NCBI GenBank assembly: GCA_946811695.1
Contig: OX328132.1
Span: forward strand, 98,181,900-98,245,899
Direction of reading: 5' to 3'
From: Gonocerus acuteangulatus
Lineage: Eukaryota > Arthropoda > Insecta > Hemiptera > Coreidae
Length of the DNA: 64,000 bases
Shown here: one piece after another, positions 34,996-47,052 of the stretch
Position numbering within the stretch: position 1 is the first letter of the stretch
Layout: each line of letters begins with the position of its first letter
Notes under the pieces: model-generated
Seen by the model: only the letters and a program-made list of their open reading frames with translations
The model's database searches: none
What the model was told of the DNA's origin: nothing
Made by a program: the position numbers and the translations under genes

Positions 34996-35375
34996 TTAAA
35001 CATTAAATTCAGCCTCAACCTGAGGAATGGAACCTTCCACTAGCAGGGCCTCGTCTAGACTGGTCTAGACTGGATTCGTTCAGTCTAGCACCGAAGTAGG
35101 CAGGTTTATGCAGCTAATTTCAGTCTGGGGTCTTTCTATACATGCCCACGGAATATTTGAGCCCAAAATTAGAGAGACGCAAAAGCTATATGACAAAACG
35201 AAATTTGATACGTGTATTGTTTTTACTTTTTCAGTATTCCCGTCCATAAAGGCGATTCGAAAAATACAAAAATATTTGTTTGCCCTTCGAACATCCCATT
35301 AAAACAAGAAAAACATGCGTCAACTTTATCGCTCTGAAAAAGTAAAGCAAAGTAAGGAACGATTTTGGTACATGT

Positions 35376-35381
<6 letters not shown>

Positions 35382-35410
<29 letters not shown>

Positions 35411-36507
35411 TTATTTGTTTAATGTGTCGTCAACCACTATGGGGTCATTAAACACAAGATTATAGATGTTTATTTGTTTAATTGATTCTATTGGCGTTCC
35501 GCGAAATTAACCAGAAAGAGTGGGGGAATGGAATTATAATTTTATTTGAAGGTTATTATTTCGGATGATTTTAATTTTAATGTTTCCTTGTTTACGATAT
35601 TTTTGAGGTGATTTAAATATTTAGATTATGATATTTGTTATGGTGTCACTTATTTGATTATGTATTTATATTTAATTTATATTTTTAGATATTATTTATT
35701 AGTTCACTTGATGTTAAAAATTCGAATAGCTTATTGATCTGTTTGTGATGATCCGCTAATATTTCATCAATTCTATCAGCTAGCTGGGCTTCTCTTCTGT
35801 GTTTCTCATAGATTTTACAATTAATCAACAGGTGGTGAACGGTGATGATTTGGTTACATTTTTCACAAAGCGGAGGGGCGCCTCGGGACATTAGATATGA
35901 GTGGGATAATCTTGTATGGCCGATCCTAAGGCGAGTCAGGATGCGTTCTTCTTTTTTAGTTGGCCGAATTGATGTTTGCCAAGGTGTTACTTGTTTTTTT
36001 ATAATTCGTAATTTATTATCAGTTACAGAGTCCCAGGTTTGTTGCCACTTTTCTAGAATTGTATGCTTCACATAGTTCAGAACATCACCCTGAGGTATCC
36101 TGGGGTATTCAATTCCTTCTCCTATGGCCTTTTTAGCCAACTCGTCAACTGCTTCATTGCCCTTTATGCCGCAATGACTGGGGATCCAGACAAATGTAAC
36201 ATTTTGATTTTGGTGGTTTAGCTGATCAAGTGATTCTAAGATGTCTATTGTCAGTGGATGTTTGGTAAATGGATTATTCAAGGCTAGTAGTGCTGATAGG
36301 GAGTCTGTAAAAATATTAATATTGCCATCTTTTGGAGTTACTATATTAAGAGCCTTGTTGATAGCTAATAATTCGGCCGTGTAGATACTGCAGTTAGGTG
36401 TTAAAGTAAACATGTATCCTCTATCTTCTGAATAAATGGCGGAACCAACCCCAATTTTAAATTTAATTTAATTTAATAATTTAAATGGCGGAACCAACCC
36501 CATCCCA
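35382..36507 (-). mobile_element. 5'-truncated I-type LINE with 12-bp target duplication
   Basis: Bounded by ACATGTGGATTT at 35370-35381 and 36508-36519. The poly(A) tail is the T-run at 35382-35408. Next to it lies a TGTTTAATG...CATTAAACA hairpin comparable to the SINE B tail. The coding region is described separately. At the 5' end a 20-bp segment (GGCGGAACCAACCCC region) is duplicated at 36434-36453 and 36483-36502, probably a truncation-linked rearrangement. Confidence 0.9.
35685..36455 (-). CDS. LINE ORF2 C-terminus: RNase H plus CCHC knuckle
   Basis: An open frame of 242 codons from the first Met, in frame about 14 codons further upstream to the truncation. It shows an RNase H domain: Glu in 'YTAELLAI' (near residue 15), Asp in 'FTDSLSAL' (near 37), 'WIPSHCGIKGNEAVDELA' with a late His/Asp pair. 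The first catalytic Asp is lost with the 5' end. Downstream come 'RLRIGHTRLSHSYLM' and a CCHC knuckle (C-x2-C-x7-H-x4-C). In the full protein this domain removes RNA from the RNA:DNA hybrid during target-primed reverse transcription. The fragment alone should not be autonomous. Confidence 0.85.
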   Translation of the reverse strand: MGVGSAIYSEDRGYMFTLTPNCSIYTAELLAINKALNIVTPKDGNINIFTDSLSALLALNNPFTKHPLTIDILESLDQLNHQNQNVTFVWIPSHCGIKGNEAVDELAKKAIGEGIEYPRIPQGDVLNYVKHTILEKWQQTWDSVTDNKLRIIKKQVTPWQTSIRPTKKEERILTRLRIGHTRLSHSYLMSRGAPPLCEKCNQIITVHHLLINCKIYEKHRREAQLADRIDEILADHHKQINKLFEFLTSSELINNI

Positions 36508-37224
36508 ACATGTGGATTTGGGAAATTTTCTTCGTTTCTAGTACTTCAATGATTAACCACCGTCCTGCAATCAACGGTGGGGGCCTAAAACTCAAGAAAT
36601 GGCACTCTCACGAGGTATTTAACATATATTTAAGGCAAACGGGTTCGGAGAAAATACTTCAAAAAATCAAGTTTTGAGCGATTTTTGACCACTGTGCGGC
36701 GGTGGGGATCGAACCCACCATCCCCCGCCTATGAATCTAAGGCGCTAGCCACTAGAGCACGGGAGACCCCAAAAAAAGTTAGTTTTGAGGAAAATGCATT
36801 TGAATATTTTTTCCAAAAGGGCGAACTCGACTAGAGTATATTCAAAACATTTGTACGTCTCATTGTTTGTTTATTAATGTATATTCATAAACAAATGATA
36901 TAATAATTGACCAGGAATGAGGGTGAAATCGATGTTGAGTTCACCCTTCGTATCCGCAACGCCTCATAGAATCTTATCAAAAGTGAGTATTCAGAATTCT
37001 TACCTTTATCATTAGTATAGGAACAAATGATAAAACTAGTAAATAATAAAAAACAAATTTAGAGAATTCTCGAAAGAGGCGGAAATATAGTGTTACAATA
37101 TTTATGATTATTTCTTCTCTACATTTTTCGCAACATTTTAGTGCCTTTTCACAGGAAAATATTTTAAATGCAATAGTATCAGCCTCAAATTGAGGAGGAG
37201 AATACTTTCGCTATTTTTTTTTTG
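36508..37224. other. Intergenic; SINE B head at 36700-36773, hairpin signature near 37138
   Basis: The inverse of a SINE B head (GGTCTCCCGTGCTC...B box) is at about 36700-36773, directly after a MITE-like tip CCACTGTGCGGCG. At 37120-37190 the minus strand has CCTGTGAAAAGGCAC...GTTGCGAAAA, another degenerate CTGA-hairpin-GAAA signature. No gene. Confidence 0.5.
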
Positions 37225-38485
37225 TCAATCAATCAATAAAGCTTTATTTACAATATTTCTACAATATATTATACATAAGTTTATAACATTAACATATTCC
37301 TGCCATTTATAGGAATTTATTTGATTTTAATTATTTTGGAGTTTTTGGGAAACAACCCAAAACATCTATAATACTAAGTTTAATTACATTACATCTTGAC
37401 TGTCAAGTAATATGTGTTTTGTTCGTCTGTTTACGTATCTAGTTAGTAATTTTTTGTCTTACAAGGGGAGTATACAGCGATGGGGTCACCGATTTGGACC
37501 AATTTTTTCTGGTGATTCTACATCGAAAAATAGTCGACCCGTGTCCGAGCGTTCCGTCCAATGCGCCTTAGGAGCCGAGAAATAAAATAAAATAGCTTGA
37601 AAGTGCTTTATTTTTTATATCGAGTTAAGAAAATGATATCGACATGATTCTTTCGCCAATTCATTTGTTTTATTGAGTAGATTAAAAGAAAAATATAATC
37701 GTTAAACAATAATTTATATTTCATCAAATATATTCAAAAATATGCTTACGTTTTCAAGCAAACTAGTAATATACATTTTTTTACACCAAAAATAATAGCA
37801 GATTTAAAATCAGCACTCCAAGAAACCCTAATATAGTGAATATCATTGAAAACAAAAAGTAATGATTTTTCTCAGTTTGGAAGAGGCTAAAAATTTGTAA
37901 GCGAAAAAGTAATGTGACGTTTTGGAATTCAATATCTCCCCTTGAGATAATCCGATTTTTACATCATTGAAATCTTTCGAAAGAAGAAAGACTCCTTTTT
38001 CTAACCATATAAATGACTATTGTATTATATCAAAAGATACTTGCGAAAAATGGTTCCCAAAATAAAAATAAAATGTACACTTTTTTGCATATAACGTCAA
38101 TTCCAGAACACGTAGAAACGCCCCGATTGGAAGGAAATGTGTCAAATTATGGCCTTTATCGACCCTACAAGTTTGGGTTAAATCAGGTAAATATTCTTTG
38201 AAATATGGCCGGATTCTTGAATCTTTAACAAAATTTTAAGGGTCTCCTCTTAGCGAAATTTAATTTTTCGCCTATTATTCGGAGGCAGCAGTTTTGTAAT
38301 ATTTGTTGTCTTTCAACTAGCATTGACGTGATCTTACAAGTTAAAGGTTTGTCTCCTCAAGTTGAGGCTGAATCAGTTGAATTTAAAACATTATTAAATT
38401 TAAACCCCTTAAGACGCATCAAAATATGCAAAAAAGACAAATAAAAATTGCGAAATGTTATAGTGAAGTAATTATGGCATTCCGC
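37225..38485. other. Possible LINE 3' end then unrecognised DNA
   Basis: The minus strand has AATAAAGCTTTATTGATTG followed by an A-run at about 37215-37225, as at the 3' end of a polyadenylated retroelement, but no coding part was found upstream. The rest is AT-rich and unassigned. Confidence 0.3.
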
Positions 38486-38746
38486 TTATTTCGAGGATTC
38501 AAGAATATTATGGTAATTAAGGGAGTTTGATGTAAATCTTGCGAGAATGAAGGGTCTTGTGGGAGGCTGAGCTATGCTGACATTGAAGTCTTCTTTCATG
38601 ATTGGCTTAGGCACACTAAAAGGTCCATTTACCATCTCGAGACTGGAGGAGCTGCTACTCTCAATTAGACCTTCCCTGAAGGTTTCTTCACGCTTGACTG
38701 TCCCTTCTTTAAAATGCTCTTGGTCTAATTTTACCATACCAAACAA
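38486..38746 (-). CDS. Unrecognised 86-codon ORF
   Basis: The minus-strand frame gives a non-repetitive peptide with a Ser-rich run (SSSSSS) and segments such as 'VKLDQEHFKEGTVKREET'. It has natural-looking composition, unlike the AT-biased spurious frames nearby. The frame opens at a TTG, with a Met four codons in. No domain is recognised, and no flanking splice site or promoter was convincing. It may be a remnant of a mobile element protein. Confidence 0.25.
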   Translation of the reverse strand: MFGMVKLDQEHFKEGTVKREETFREGLIESSSSSSLEMVNGPFSVPKPIMKEDFNVSIAQPPTRPFILARFTSNSLNYHNILESSK

Positions 38747-38998
38747 AACCTCATGTATTTTGATTTATTATGTGCTTAAAATACATCAAATGTGATTGAA
38801 ATGAAGTTGGAACATATATGGTTTTCAAAATATAGTCTATTTGGATGGTACATCGCGACGCTGACTATTGCATGGGAACATTTAGGGAGGAAGTTGTGGA
38901 GAAACATTTGGGTAGGGAGTTTGTGACTTAGATCCAAAAGGATGGACAATAAGTCTCTAAGGTGGAAAAATAGTCGGTCTGAATGGTTTCAGGAAACT

Positions 38999-39180
38999 GG
39001 GGGAAGAATTTCTCGTAGCAGAGAACAGAGAGAGAAGGAGAGTAAGGGAGTGGGTGGGTAAGATGAGGAGGAGAGAAGGAGAGAGTGAGGGTGAGGAAGG
39101 GAGACTGAGAGACTGGGAGACTTGAGAAAAACTGGAGAGTGCTCGAGGGAAAAGTTAGAGCGGTCTCTTCGGATGAGAAA
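38999..39180 (+). repeat. Polypurine (GA-rich) tract
   Basis: About 180 bp are strongly purine-biased on the plus strand (GAGAG, GGGAG, GAAGG runs) with scattered pyrimidines. Minus-strand Ser/Pro/Leu-rich frames here are a consequence of this composition. Confidence 0.8.
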
Positions 39181-41270
39181 TTTCAGGGGGAGCAAGAACC
39201 ACTAAACTCCCCTTTGTTCACTTCCTACCGACTCGAGCATTTAACGCTTTAGTTTAATCTCAAGTAATTGTTATATATAATAATTTTAGAAAACAGACAA
39301 TTATTCAAACTTGAAGCGAACTTTGTTATGAAACTTTCGGAGCTTAGAGTCAATTTATTAGTGAAATACTTCACTAATAAATATTCCAATTATTAAGTTG
39401 GAAAGGATTTTATTTAACGTTATCATACAATTTAAAAGTGTTAATCGCTTAATCCTAGAAAGTGTGCATTAATGTGATTACAGAAGGTACCAAAATTAGA
39501 GAAAAAGAGAATTTAATAAGAATATAGTATTTCATTCGCTTCTCGAAACGACATGCTTGTCATATTTAATACATAAATAAAGAGGGAGATAAGAAATAAA
39601 TAAAGAGGGGTTTAGAAGTATTTGCATATTCACGTTTATATTCATTTTGCGCTCCTGCATAAAGGGTTTTTTGTAATGCACAGTTTACTAGCGTAGTCCT
39701 TGCAAGGGACGCCGTGTCAGACGATAAAATAAGCCATTCTAATCGTTTTTATTAAAATTGGAATCTTTATTATTAGCATTTCATAACATGATGTTGGTCC
39801 AGAATGCACATGGATTCAGCAAAAATGCCGACCAGGTCGACGCCATTTCACCATACATTTGGAAAATTAATTGCCATAATTTTCAAAGAAAGGAAATATT
39901 TTTTTTCTTTCAATAATAAATGTATTGCTATTTTTTTATTAATATTTATTTCATATTGAATTTTATAATCCCATTTATATTTGGTCATTAGTGCATTTAG
40001 ATTATTAGTGCGTTTACTCGCTCCCTTCATAGGGAGAAATCTGGTTATGTCGCAATCCTGAAGTGCAGACTAGAAAATTTCTCGTTTCAGAGCCCATATA
40101 GCACGAAAATATCGGTGCTTCTAATTTGTAGATATGCAAACTGCTCACAAATTAAAGTGGACCACTCAGGAAATTCAGACATTTTATCATTTTATTCACT
40201 TGATTGAGATCGATGTTTTAGAGTGTGGTGAGAGCAAAACCAGAGATTTAGCGCAGGCATGACTGAAACAGTGAGTTCTTATAGGGGGGCTCAATAATCG
40301 TCTGAGCAAGAATAATTAGTAGATGAGAAACTTGGCCTGTAATTGTTTCTTTATCACTAGAAATTCTATATATATATATATTTGTCTGTTCCCACTCTAG
40401 TGTAGTATCGTAGGAAAATACTTGATTTTAGAGCTCAAGTTTGCGGTTTCTTCCAGCCAGTCCGCCTGACGAACGGAACATGTTTCTTTGGGCATAATTT
40501 GGAGAATAAAAATCGTAACGCTTACGTTTAAGTGCCAAATGCACATTAAGTGACCGTGCCCCAATGGTGTATGCCATAAGCGGTGTCAAGACAGCACCAC
40601 CTCATTTCTCCTGCTTTACATGAAGGATTTTTTTTTACCGCCTAACCTCTCTTTTAATTTCTCTTAATTTACCACTATTTTGAGAGCACCTCTTTTGAGC
40701 GGTATAAATTCTTCCAGGCTTGCACTCTGCGGACTATTCTATCAGTACCAGCCGAGCCATTAGCCTATGCTAATACGGCTGTAGAACTGTGAGAGAAGAT
40801 GGCGCCTTGGTACTCTATGAACGGTCGAGTGGACAGTATATCAGCTGCTGACACGGACATACACGGGCTAATCCTGTCTACTCTTGTTCACAGCCTCCTG
40901 CCTACCATCCCAACTTTACTCTCTCTTCAAACATCCTACTTCTTTATCCAGGCGCAGATTTAAAGCTCCGCACATTTACATAGTCCTACAGTTATGTATA
41001 TAGTGCCAAAATAGATTTATCGATTTAATCCTTTTTAAATTCTTGTAAAACTCATATGAGCCATAGTAACCACCTCTTCATTCCTTTTTAAATTATTTTA
41101 CTTTTGAGTCCCGCAACTAAGGCTCAGTACCAATCATACACGTATATAAAGGGACTGATTAGCAAAACCGAATTTAGAGAGGTAGATAATTGGGAAATAT
41201 TTTAGAGTATCGGAATTCCATTTCAAAGCTTTAATTTATACTAAGGCTGTAACGTGCATAGAAATCATAA
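39181..41270. other. Intergenic DNA, nothing recognised
   Basis: AT-rich, with a short TA run at 40370-40381 and a GC-richer stretch at about 40.7-40.95 kb containing TATAAAT at 40703. No supportable gene, LTR or repeat. Confidence 0.45.
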
Positions 41271-41272
41271 AA

Positions 41273-41548
41273 CTAAGGGGGGGGGGAGGAGAGCATCTTG
41301 GGCAGGGGTACCTTTGACAAACACCTGGGGCGAGGATCTTGTGTGGACTCTGACTTTGACGGAGGTAAGCCGGCCCTTATTAACCCTTCACCCCACCTCT
41401 GTTCTAGCTTGTGGCGGGACGAGGTAATTCTCGTCAGTTCGTAGATCTTACGGGAATTACCGTACATATCTGCCACCTGTTGTGCGAATGACCCAAACGC
41501 AGCGTCAGTAGATTCAATGTTCCCACATCTCCAATGTTGGACACCCAA
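41273..41548 (-). CDS. Unrecognised GC-rich ORF
   Basis: A 91-codon minus-strand frame in a segment clearly more GC-rich than its surroundings. It includes 'GSFAQQVADMYGNSRKIYEL' and 'TRITSSRHKLEQRW', which read like ordinary globular protein. It ends at a G-run (41278-41287), so the C-terminus is suspect. No family recognised; it could be an exon or a decayed retroelement piece. Confidence 0.25.
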   Translation of the reverse strand: MGVQHWRCGNIESTDAAFGSFAQQVADMYGNSRKIYELTRITSSRHKLEQRWGEGLIRAGLPPSKSESTQDPRPRCLSKVPLPKMLSSPPP

Positions 41549-42656
41549 TCTTTTCTCTCCTCTTTATTTACTTTGCCCAAGCCTAAGGGGATATGGAGCC
41601 TTACACATACATATCCATTTATAATTAATGAAATAAATTAAAAGTCAGTTCATTTAATAACATTTTTTTTTTAATATTTGACTAAATCTACAAATTTCAT
41701 TTTCCTTTTTTCTCTGTTTAACTAAGGAACGCCTCATAAAGTTTCTTCGCGAAAGAGCAAAATTAGAATAAACAGAAATGAATACTGTGAACAAATGATA
41801 TAAAAGATTGTATATAAGAATGTAAGATTCGGAAAAACGAGAAAAGCAGTAGCCCTTGAAAAATAATGGATAGAAATAGAAATTATATTAATAATCCTTA
41901 CGCATTTTAAGTGTGAAAGGATAAATATGTGAAAACAATTAATTAAAATACATTAAAAAAATAAATAAATAAATAAGTGAAATGTCAGGAAGTTGTAACT
42001 GAAATATTGGTTCTGTGTATTGTCAACGGGAAGTAATTAAATTATGTCAATATAGAATGTTATGTTATAATTCTCTTCTCACAATTACAACAACACAATA
42101 AATGTACCGAGTCCATCAATCAAGAACATCACAATTAAATCTGAAATAACATTTGCTTTTGATATTGTTGTAAGTGAGAGGTCATATTGTAGGAAATATC
42201 TGGTTGCCGAGGCTTAAACACATTTGGATGCAGGCTTATAAATTTCTTAGATAAATTCAAGGGAACCCGAGTGGGACTTTTATTTTACCAGCGTCAGTCT
42301 TTTTCCGCGAACCTTTCCTAAGTATACCTTTGAGAGTAGTTTAGTAGAATTGCAAATGAGTGGACAATTTTTCATTCTCTTGGTGTCTCAGGGGAGATAG
42401 CCCTCATTTTCTTAGTCCATATTGTCGTGCCTCGTAACTTATAGTAAGATAAAGAAAACCATCCCATTTGACGCAAAAAAGGTTTTTTCTCTTTTTACTG
42501 TAGAAATGGTTATTAGAAGCATTAAGCGAATTTCCTACCTCCCACAATAGTAAAGAAACCCGCTTATGACGTCGACTCCAAGAATCAACTGTGTAAATAA
42601 GAAATGTGTACGATTACGGAGCCCCTTGGTCACGAAAATCTGGTTGGTCAAAATTC

Positions 42657-42658
<2 letters not shown>
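41549..42658. other. Intergenic DNA, nothing recognised
   Basis: AT-rich with (AAAT)n near 41960. No gene or repeat called. Confidence 0.5.

Positions 42659-42717
<59 letters not shown>
42659..42717. repeat. (TA)n microsatellite
   Basis: Uninterrupted TA run; overlapping Tyr/Ile frames are artefacts. Confidence 0.95.
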
Positions 42718-42725
<8 letters not shown>

Positions 42726-42769
42726 TAATTCTTGTGAAAGAAGACCCGATATATATTTTCTTTTTCTTG

Positions 42770-42868
42770 TAGTGCACTCTTGTTTCACATTAACTACTTT
42801 ATTTGGTTTGTTTTCGTTTGGCGAAACAAACCGAATAAAGTAGTTAATGTGCAACAAGAGTGTACTAC
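42770..42868. mobile_element. Hairpin element (about 99 bp)
   Basis: Arms of about 47 bp (left with CACATTAACTACTTTATT and GGTTTG, right its inverse with few mismatches) close on a 5-nt loop TTTGG near 42819. A (TA)n array lies about 50 bp to the left. Confidence 0.75.
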
Positions 42869-44544
42869 TTTATCGACCCCCTGCCAGAAAAAGAAACAAG
42901 AAAAAGTGGAGAATATGTATATATGTGTTGTGTGTTTTGGCAACCACGAAATTGGGCCGATATTGATGAAACCGTAGTCACTTTAGCATCAAAACCAAAC
43001 GTTGCTTGTTTTATAGGTTTGAGGAGATATTTCCAATAGAGCGCATCTTTATCGCTTAGACGATCCAAGCCACCAACGCTCGATAAGGGATTGAAAGGTT
43101 ATAACATCTAAAGATAACAAGTCTAAATCTTAAATTGAACATTTTGATTTCACAATATTTAAGTTTATTTTATAAGAATGGTAAGAAATTGACGTATTAT
43201 GACTACGAGTAGGCGTTTCTCACGAAAAATAAGACGTCACGCTACAAAATTCATTGGGTTTTCAGTAGGAGCAGTGAGGAGCTGCCTTCAAGTTTTTTTT
43301 TAAATCCATCGTTTATTTTCAAACTAAAAGTTTGGATGTTGATTTGAACTCACTTTTTATTCGGAAAAAAGTTTTGTTAAACCGCTAAGGAAGGAGACTG
43401 AAGGCTTGTTGCCCTGGGAATTCTAAAATACTGCCTCCGTCTCTCTGTTAGGGAACTTGCTAAGGATTGTCCACCCTCACTCCTTCCCACGTCCGCAGAA
43501 CAAAGCCAAACTTCTCTTGACACTCCGCAGTCCTTGGCATTCTTAAAGTGGCGTGCCCGTCTGAAACGTGTCAGCGGGCTTATTTTTTATTTTTCATTTC
43601 ATAGGGCTATTCTTTTACTAATTGCTATTCCTCATTTAAAAGCGTTCTGCAACTACGCTCAGAAGTAAAAAAGTCTTACTCGTAAGAAATTGTATTTATA
43701 TAAAGATAATGACGCATTTGGCTGTATTTTGAATAAAACCAACCCCTTTCATGATATTTTGCCGTTCCATACACCACAGATACACAATCCGCTGTAAAAA
43801 AAAAAAGAAAAGAAAAATAATATCATTCTGTCCATATGTTCGCTGAAATGTTGTAATTATTTCTAAATATCCTTGATATAAGGTGTTAAATGGAAACAAA
43901 AAAATATATATGAGTAGAGCCAAAGCCATTAATGTCTTCGGATTTCGATCGGGTTGGTGATTAGGGTGTGAATTGAAAACACAAGTTAGCATTAACGGTC
44001 CAGTCTGATTAGTCTATTGCTGCCCTTCGGCGCAACATATCATGCCTATATACGTATACTATAGTATTGATTGATGTTTGTGAACGGCAAGAAACAGAAA
44101 GGTGAAGTTATTATGTTTGCTGGTGTACTAATTAGTTGTTTAGAGTTTATTAACACAAAAAAAATAAGCTCGACATTTTTTAAGTGGATTTGCAAAATAA
44201 AAAAAAAAAACATTATACAGGAGAACGGATTCTTTCGGTTAACGAACCTGAAATATTGAATTAAGAAAAGTGTATTTTGTAACAAATGTTATCAAATTTG
44301 GACCATTTTTGGGTATACTAAGAGACAAATATGGAGGGGGGGTCTCTAAAAAAACGGCGGGAATCAATGCAGAAGGAAAAAATAAAGAAAATAAGGCCTT
44401 CACGGGCGATAGTCTGCAGGTGGCAATTTTTAATCAAGAGGAAAAAACTAAAATTATTTTAAAAGAAAAATGTATTTTATATATATATAATTAACATAAC
44501 AAATTAACGAAAAGTCGAAAAAAGAAAAAAACATGGATATCGGT
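42869..44544. other. Intergenic DNA, nothing recognised
   Basis: No supportable gene. Several short frames (43696-43992, 44071-44259, 44270-44494) are AT-biased and overlap others on the opposite strand. Confidence 0.5.
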
Positions 44545-44574
44545 CTGATGAAGCAGGATGGGATTCCTGCGAAA
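44545..44574 (+). ncRNA. Hammerhead-like core motif
   Basis: CTGATGA, one A, a 5-bp stem GCAGG/CCTGC with an 8-nt loop, then GAAA. This is the conserved order of a hammerhead core between stems I and III, with one extra base before stem II. GGT precedes it and ACC follows within 12 nt (about 44579), but no normal stem III plus UH cleavage site could be drawn. Treat as a signature, not a proven ribozyme. Confidence 0.3.
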
Positions 44575-44619
44575 TATCACCTAGAGAAACTGACCGCTGG
44601 AGAATGCCGTACTTACATC

Positions 44620-44621
<2 letters not shown>

Positions 44622-44674
<53 letters not shown>
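44622..44674. repeat. (TA)n microsatellite
   Basis: TA run ending at the left tip of the TIR element at 44673. Confidence 0.95.
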
Positions 44675-44678
<4 letters not shown>

Positions 44679-44914
44679 TAGATGGAACGGCATTTTTCTC
44701 CAGCGGTGGTACTGCTCCTCACTTCTTCCCGGAATATTTCGATGGATTCATCTCCATCTTCTTCAGCCAGGTACTTGTTTCTTCCTCGGTGGTAGCCAAG
44801 GGAATGACATTTTTCTCGATCTGGGCTCCTTTTCTCCCCTCTAGCCACAGTATTCCGGGAAGAAGTGAGGAGCAGTACCACCGCTGGAGAAAAATGTCGT
44901 TCCATCTAAAAATA
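44673..44914. mobile_element. TIR element with 64-bp arms
   Basis: Left arm 44673-44736 (TATTTTTAGATGGAACGGCA...) and right arm 44851-44914 are inverse copies with about one or two differences. The spacer is 114 bp. GACATTTTTCTC-like motifs repeat inside. The frames on both strands are mirror products of the palindrome, not genes. Confidence 0.85.
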
Positions 44915-46079
44915 CTATCCCAGCGACGAAAAATAACATCAAGCATATATATATATATATATTATTTTTTCGAATATGGTTAAAAATTGTTCATTTTTTA
45001 TTAAACAATCCGGTTATAAAATCGTTGAGTGAATCGAAATAACCCTACGTACTTCCATTAGGAAGCTGCAGTTAAAATTTGTAGTTGATCTGGTGAAAAT
45101 TGATCTGGCGCGAGTGTATCGCCCGATTTGAAAAACATGGTTTTGGGAAAATCGACTATAAGGTTTAATGTACTGAAAAGTTCATTTTCTTTTAAATTTG
45201 TTTCCATAATTTCTTGTAAAAAAGATACAAAAAATGGATATTAATTTTGAAATGATTCCGGACTTAAGTTGAAACATCGAATTTTTGGCGCATTTAAAAT
45301 CTGTTCCGCAACATAAAGACTCTTGGATATTATTTTTGATTAGTTAAGGAAGCATTTAAGCATATAAAAAGAAAATGGTAAAGAAAAAGTAACAAGGTAG
45401 TATTATTCCTTAAGACAGTAATGTTACTCTGCGAGTATGAACACGCACCCTTCCATCCTGGACGATGCATCACGAATTTGACACTAGGTGTGTAACCGAC
45501 TGTATACACTTCTGGATGATTATTAATAATAATGTGGCGATTGGTTTATTAACGTGTAAAATAATAGAAGACGAAGAGGGCTTATTTAAAATAACTACCA
45601 AGGGATATAGAAGGTGGGAGTATATGCACTAGCTAGCGAATATTCCGTTGAGATCCAAAGAGTATAAATTAGTTAAATCAAGGCCTGCTTCTAACAGCCC
45701 AATCCCGAGCTGAAATGTAAGACCAGGATCCTTCTTTTCATGCAATTTTCAATTCATAGAACGTATAAGCTATATTATCCCACGACAATTATATTGCGCA
45801 TGTCAATTATGTGTTTTAACATTATCTTAGATATAATAATATGAAAAATACTTAAAATAGTTAAAAAGTTGTACACATGTACTCAGGTATAAAAGAAAGC
45901 GAAGATGAAAATCCTATGGTCACATGAAAGGAAATTGCGGAACATTATTAAAATCAATCTAAGCCAAAAATACAATGTATTAATTGGCTTTCCAAAGCTT
46001 TAAAAGCAGCAGGCAACACGCATAGACATATTAAGACGAACATCTTGTGAAGTCGATCGGAGCGACTTTAAAAAAAGTA
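44915..46079. other. Intergenic DNA, nothing recognised
   Basis: Short TA run at 44945-44962; otherwise featureless AT-rich sequence. Confidence 0.5.
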
Positions 46080-46988
46080 CGTCACGCAGGAGCTGCATAA
46101 CTAAGCACTTTCCTCGGAATTTGGGTATTGTAGACTGCATTATTAATGTGCTTAAAAGGGCCTATATAAATAAAGTAAAAACATGAATAGTTCTCTTTTA
46201 CTTTTGTAATGAGCAACTGTTCAATTATTAATTTTGTAATTAATTTGCTTCCAGAGTTATGTTTACACATGGTACCTACTACACTACTTAATAAATACAA
46301 AAAACTTCATATTTTCGTCTTTTGAACTGACGCAGGAACAGGATACAGTCCCCCTAGTGGTAGAAAGCGCTCCTTGCGGCGGCCTTGCGAACCTACGTCT
46401 GGCGTGCTATTCTATTGAAACATAGTACAAAGTAAACCCCCTTTTCCGATAGACCGATTTAGCTCATTTTTACAACAGTTCTTTCTCATGAGTTACCCAC
46501 AACGTATACCGCGTTTCGTTACAATACAGCAGAAATTACGACCGGTATGAGTATATTAGTAATTTGGATACGGAGAAAACCCCTCTCCAAATAAACTGAT
46601 TTAGTTTATTTTTACAACACATTTTTTGTTTGTACATTACCACTACGAATACTGATTTTCGTCGAAATATAACAAAAATTACGGCTGGTAGTGGCGAATT
46701 GGTATTGTGGGTCCGGATTAAACCCGCCCCTCCTAATGATCCGGTTTAGTTTATTTTTACAACCCATTTTTCGCTGTAGAATACCACTAAGAATACTTAG
46801 TTTCGTTGAGATATAATAAAAATTACGGCTGGCCTGGTCAAATTAGTGTTTTGGGTCCGGGGTAAACCCTCCCTTCCGGTGGACCGATTTTGATGGTTAA
46901 CGAACTCGTTCAATCGTTTGCTAATTGAATACTATATACCAAGTTTCGTGACGAAAAAACAAAAAATCTGGCCGCTATCGTGTTAACA

Positions 46989-47052
<64 letters not shown>

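Noticed and set aside
40690..40780. Core promoter or LTR (TATAAAT then TCAGT, and ATGGCGCC resembling a primer-binding site)
   Set aside because: TATA-to-initiator spacing is about 41 bp, longer than usual, and no LTR ends, gag or pol were found nearby.
44678..44946. Overlapping ORFs on both strands at the 44.7-kb TIR element
   Set aside because: They are mirror products of the inverted repeat.
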